A stretch of 64,000 nt of DNA from positions 1 to 64,000 of the forward strand of contig JAZQWC010000083.1 of assembly GCA_045632125.1 (NCBI GenBank), given 5' to 3'. Shown here one piece after another: positions 61,345-64,000 of this stretch. The stretch is from CALWPV01 sp045632125 (GTDB lineage: Bacteria; Bacillota; Clostridia; Lachnospirales; Bianqueaceae). The notes under the pieces are model-generated. The model worked only from the letters and a program-made list of their open reading frames with translations, was not told where the DNA came from and searched no databases. The number at the start of each line of letters is the position of its first letter. Positions within the stretch are counted from its first letter, which is position 1. The translations under genes were made by a program, and so were the position numbers.

Positions 61345-61860
61345 TTATTGCAAGTGCAACTCTTTAATAATCATATCTGCACACTCAGTTGAACTGTACA
61401 AACTTGTATCTACTCTCATAGAATACTTGATATTTTGTGCCATCAACTCGTATTGCTCCTCTGATTGACTCTCGTATCGATCACCGCGAATCATGTTTCT
61501 TTTTCGGCATAGATCCAGAGGACAATATACCTCGACTATATCCAGCGGATTGTCTTTTAATATATCCACTAACTGCTGATAATGAGGACGGATCTCTTCT
61601 CTTTCGACTAATATTCCATCTATTAAAACATTCTTACCCATATCTGAAAAGAGTTTTGCTGTATGATACATCATAATGATTACTTCACTCAGGTATTTCC
61701 AATAGTTTTCACGCAGGAATTTTTCTCCCACCATCTCTTGGAACAAATCATTCGCAACAACATGGAAAAACACATCATCACGATCCTGAATTGCCTCAAC
61801 TATCGACGTTTTACCTGCACTTGTGACCCCATTCAAAAAAATAATACGTCCTTTTTCCAC
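61345..61860 (-). CDS. Chloramphenicol-phosphotransferase-like P-loop kinase
   Basis: This is a 171-residue nucleotide kinase-like protein. Its N terminus is MEKGRIIFLNGVTSAGKTS (G-x4-GKT P-loop). LIDGILVERE and VEVYCPLDLCRKRNMIRGDR supply the remaining CPT-like motifs, the second being a lid region. The best start is a GTG at 61860 with GAGGAG 6 nt upstream; the ATG at 61887 has no ribosome binding site. Streptomyces CPT phosphorylates chloramphenicol, but most family members have unknown substrates, so resistance should not be assumed. Confidence 0.77.
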   Translation of the reverse strand: MEKGRIIFLNGVTSAGKTSIVEAIQDRDDVFFHVVANDLFQEMVGEKFLRENYWKYLSEVIIMMYHTAKLFSDMGKNVLIDGILVEREEIRPHYQQLVDILKDNPLDIVEVYCPLDLCRKRNMIRGDRYESQSEEQYELMAQNIKYSMRVDTSLYSSTECADMIIKELHLQ

Positions 61861-61911
61861 GTTTTTCTCCTCATAATACCTTTTCATCTAGTGTTCTTAT
61901 ATATCACCAGC

Positions 61912-62451
61912 TTATAAAATATATTCCATTTGTACATCCTCAGGCTCAGCTTCTGCTTTTGCCTGATTGATTTCCATAGCATCTATGCAGCCCATCTTTC
62001 GATACGCTGCCTGGCTTTCTTTTGAAGAATTGGCTGAAATGTACAACTTCTGTGCTCCGTTCTTTTTGGCAGTTTCGCAAGCTAGTCTAAAAAGCTCTTT
62101 TCCAATGCCACAGCCACGATAGGGTTCTGAAATATGAAACAGAGGAAGGTTCGTATATTGATTGTTGCTGCCAAAGATCTCGTTGGACACTACAATATAT
62201 CCAACGACCTTTCCTTCACACAAAGCGCCATATGCAAAACCATTTTCCTTAAGCACTTTTAGGATTTTTCGCGCTACTTCTTGTCGCTGCTTCAAATCCC
62301 ACTCATACACATAATCCTCCGGCATTAAAACATATTCATTATCGATATTTTTCCTCCAACGCTCTGTTACCACTTGATGGCGCAGAAAATCATCTAATGA
62401 ATTTTCATTGAAATTATTCTCGGTTAAAAAGGCATATGTGATTGTATTCAT
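61912..62451 (-). CDS. GNAT N-acetyltransferase (second)
   Basis: This 179-residue acetyltransferase has the N-terminal region DFLRHQVVTERWRKN, a beta strand GYIVVSNEIF, and the CoA-binding loop EPYRGCGIGKELFRLACETAKKNG. The strand-helix ending YISANSSKESQAAYRKMGCIDAMEI is also typical. AAAGGAG lies 11 nt upstream. It is adjacent to another GNAT gene, and the two have low similarity except in the CoA loop. Substrate unknown. Confidence 0.87.
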   Translation of the reverse strand: MNTITYAFLTENNFNENSLDDFLRHQVVTERWRKNIDNEYVLMPEDYVYEWDLKQRQEVARKILKVLKENGFAYGALCEGKVVGYIVVSNEIFGSNNQYTNLPLFHISEPYRGCGIGKELFRLACETAKKNGAQKLYISANSSKESQAAYRKMGCIDAMEINQAKAEAEPEDVQMEYIL

Positions 62452-62485
62452 AGCGATTCTAACTCCTTTACAATTATATACTATC

Positions 62486-62962
62486 TCACTTCAAATCGCA
62501 GACCATGATATATTCTTCTTCATGCTCATTTAACACTTCAAATCCAACCTTCAGGTACATTTGAACTGCATAATTTGCTTTCTGTACCGATAACGATGCT
62601 TTCTCATACCCTCTCTGTTTTAGTTCACACAACATTCTTCGCATCAATGCTGTTCCGATTCCGTAACCTCTATACTCTTTATATAAAGAAATAGCAAAAG
62701 AAGGAACACCATCTTCGATATGACCATAATCATTCATGACTCGCACCCAAACGGCGCCAACTACTTTTCCTCCGACCTCAGCCAAAAAACAAATATCGTC
62801 CTTTTCCTTACCAAAATCCGCTACATAGACTTGCAGTTCCGGTAAGTTGATGATCGATCTTTCCGGCGGCTGTGTTGCATTTGGTATGAAAATTGCTTCA
62901 TAAAGAAAATCGTCTAGTATAGAATACTCTGTTTGATTGATTTCACGAATTATATATTCCAT
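62486..62962 (-). CDS. GNAT N-acetyltransferase (third)
   Basis: This 158-residue acetyltransferase has the N terminus MEYIIREINQTEYSILDDFLYEAIF. The CoA loop is EYRGYGIGTALMRRMLCELKQRGYEKASLSVQKANYAVQMYLKVGFEVL. I set the start at ATG 62962; a TTG at 62968 overlaps the upstream LUD stop. The start lies within 3 bp of the LUD gene end, so the two are probably co-translated. Confidence 0.87.
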   Translation of the reverse strand: MEYIIREINQTEYSILDDFLYEAIFIPNATQPPERSIINLPELQVYVADFGKEKDDICFLAEVGGKVVGAVWVRVMNDYGHIEDGVPSFAISLYKEYRGYGIGTALMRRMLCELKQRGYEKASLSVQKANYAVQMYLKVGFEVLNEHEEEYIMVCDLK

Positions 62963-62964
62963 CC

Positions 62965-63570
62965 TCAATACCCTAAGTTTTCAGCAATCAGTACGACTTC
63001 GATATCGGTACCCATAGGTTTCTCCCACAGCACTGAAAGACCGCGACAAATTCTATCTTTGCTATTACAATCATAGCACCGATCCGCATTCACAGCACAA
63101 GGCGTGTTCATTCCCAATCGCTTTGCATTCAGTGGTGATGCGACGTTTCTTGCTCGATACAGGGCACTATCATAATCCTTCGCAATCTTGTTCTGTCCTA
63201 CTACCAGATATACCTTTTTATGTCCATAGAAAATAGAAGCAACTCTGTTTCCGGTTCCATCGATATTGATGATCTCACCGCTTTCAGCAAGGCCATTGAC
63301 AGAAGACACATAAACTTCAGCCGCATTCGCTTTCATGCGAACCTCCTGACTGGTCTTATCCTTCGGCATTCTCTGATGCCAAGTCACCTCGTTATGAGCC
63401 TCCAGCTTTTCATACAATCCCATTTGCTCCAGTGTAACAGACCCGCCAAAGCCAACCGTAGTCTGGTCGATTTGTTCATTCAAATATGCAGTCGCTGCTT
63501 CTACATTTTCAAAACAAGTAACCGTAAAGCCTCTGTTTATCAAATTATTACGAACTACATCCATCATCAT
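62965..63570 (-). CDS. LUD-domain protein (LutC/DUF162-like)
   Basis: This is a 201-residue LUD (LutC-type) protein. Motifs are GFGGSVTLEQMGLYEKL, VSSVNGLAESGEIINIDGTGNRVASIFYG, and KDYDSALYRARNVASPLNAKRLGMNTPC. It has a cluster of cysteines in the C-terminal part (CYDCNSKDRIC), as in other stand-alone LUD proteins. LutC works with LutA/LutB in lactate oxidation in Bacillus, but lutAB is absent here, so the function is open. GAGGAG lies about 6 nt before the ATG. Confidence 0.87.
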   Translation of the reverse strand: MMMDVVRNNLINRGFTVTCFENVEAATAYLNEQIDQTTVGFGGSVTLEQMGLYEKLEAHNEVTWHQRMPKDKTSQEVRMKANAAEVYVSSVNGLAESGEIINIDGTGNRVASIFYGHKKVYLVVGQNKIAKDYDSALYRARNVASPLNAKRLGMNTPCAVNADRCYDCNSKDRICRGLSVLWEKPMGTDIEVVLIAENLGY

Positions 63571-63582
63571 TGCATTCTCCTC

Positions 63583-64000
63583 TCACCATTGCTTAGGGAA
63601 ATATAGCTTATTCTTCTTTTCAAATTTTTTATCAAAGACCTCAAGCTCTTCAGCGGGTAAATTAAAGAACACCTCCGCCTCATGAAATTCCCCCTGAATA
63701 CCATTCAAGGCTCCCTCCTGCAGTTCATAGGCCATGAATGCAGGGAAGGTTTTACCGCCATCTACTGTTAATCCAAAGTCTCCGGCAGGCTTATAACCAA
63801 ACCTGGGATAATATGTAGGAACACCGGTAATAATGATGGCCGGGTATCCCGCTTCCTTCGCCAATTTATGAGTCTCTTCCATCAGCATTGCGCCAACACC
63901 GCAGCCCTTCCATTTAGGAGCAACGGCCAAAGGACCAAAGGAAAGAACTTCATGCTTCTGTGTACCGTCATCTACCCATGCCTTAGCAAAGCAAATTGCT
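63583..64000 (-). CDS. GNAT N-acetyltransferase, 5' end cut by window edge
   Basis: The frame is open from base 63999 to the stop at 63583 on the minus strand, so the gene continues beyond the right edge. The visible 138 residues include the acetyl-CoA loop VAPKWKGCGVGAMLMEETHKLAKEAG and the typical ending IIITGVPTYYPRFGYKPAGDFGL, resembling the YhbS-type GNAT subfamily. A TTG within the frame at 63930 is an internal codon, not the start. It precedes the LUD gene by 12 bp and belongs to the same leftward run. Confidence 0.82.
   Translation of the reverse strand, partial: AICFAKAWVDDGTQKHEVLSFGPLAVAPKWKGCGVGAMLMEETHKLAKEAGYPAIIITGVPTYYPRFGYKPAGDFGLTVDGGKTFPAFMAYELQEGALNGIQGEFHEAEVFFNLPAEELEVFDKKFEKKNKLYFPKQW

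Overview
The window reads as a chromosomal segment of an endospore-forming, low-to-moderate-GC Firmicute of the class Clostridia, probably a Lachnospiraceae-like gut anaerobe. The evidence is the spore genes spoIIP and gpr, a GerMN lipoprotein, clostridial-type lepA/holA/comEC/rpsT synteny, a flavodiiron protein with rubredoxin, several glycosidases (GH29, GH106-like, GH63-like), consensus sigma-A promoters with 16-17 bp spacers, and two tRNA genes lacking an encoded CCA. This placement is an inference from gene content; no rRNA is present. No insertion sequence, prophage, CRISPR array or rRNA gene was seen.

Layout. 1-5 kb: a partial gene at the left edge, rpmE, a flavin reductase/XRE pair, DUF1294, class II aldolase and YgiQ. 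5-12 kb: a GH29 fucosidase, then a leftward translation operon ychF-prfC-glnS-flippase. 12-25 kb: lgt, then a long leftward block holding comEA, a WalRK-like two-component system, a GerMN lipoprotein, comEC, holA, rpsT, gpr, spoIIP and lepA. 25-32 kb: rightward typA, a MarR regulator, tcdA, a YfhO-type membrane protein, and an HPr-kinase-like/S24-S26 protease pair. 32-42 kb: an accessory stretch with a MATE pump and GH63-like glycosidase, two related winged-helix regulators separated by about 600 bp of palindrome-rich DNA, a 34-residue peptide gene translationally coupled to the second regulator, then a DUF4838/WbsX carbohydrate pair and tRNA-Val. 42-52 kb: an acetate transporter, an M55 peptidase, tRNA-Asp, a Tet(M)-like GTPase fused to an NYN nuclease domain, an AraC/phosphotransferase pair, an MFS transporter and a four-domain flavodiiron protein. 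52-64 kb: a GH106-like glycosidase, an XRE regulator, and a dense leftward run of small single-function enzymes (methyltransferase, aldo-keto reductase, VanX-like dipeptidase, isochorismatase, MATE, kinase-fold protein, GNATs, CPT-like phosphotransferase, LUD protein).

How the genes fit together. The translation theme is strong: RF3, GlnRS, YchF, LepA, TypA, the Tet-like/NYN fusion, S20 and L31 all lie here. Competence genes (comEA, comEC) bracket a cell-wall-type two-component system.

The most unusual region is 36.6-39.5 kb. Two large proteins with C-terminal ArsR-like winged helices flank an array of AACTAGTA elements arranged mostly as inverted pairs, and the second regulator ends in an ATGA overlap with a short peptide gene that has a near-perfect ribosome binding site. 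A regulator-peptide signalling or modified-peptide system is a reasonable but unproven reading. The second most interesting item is the ribosome-protection GTPase fused to a Rae1/YacP-like nuclease.
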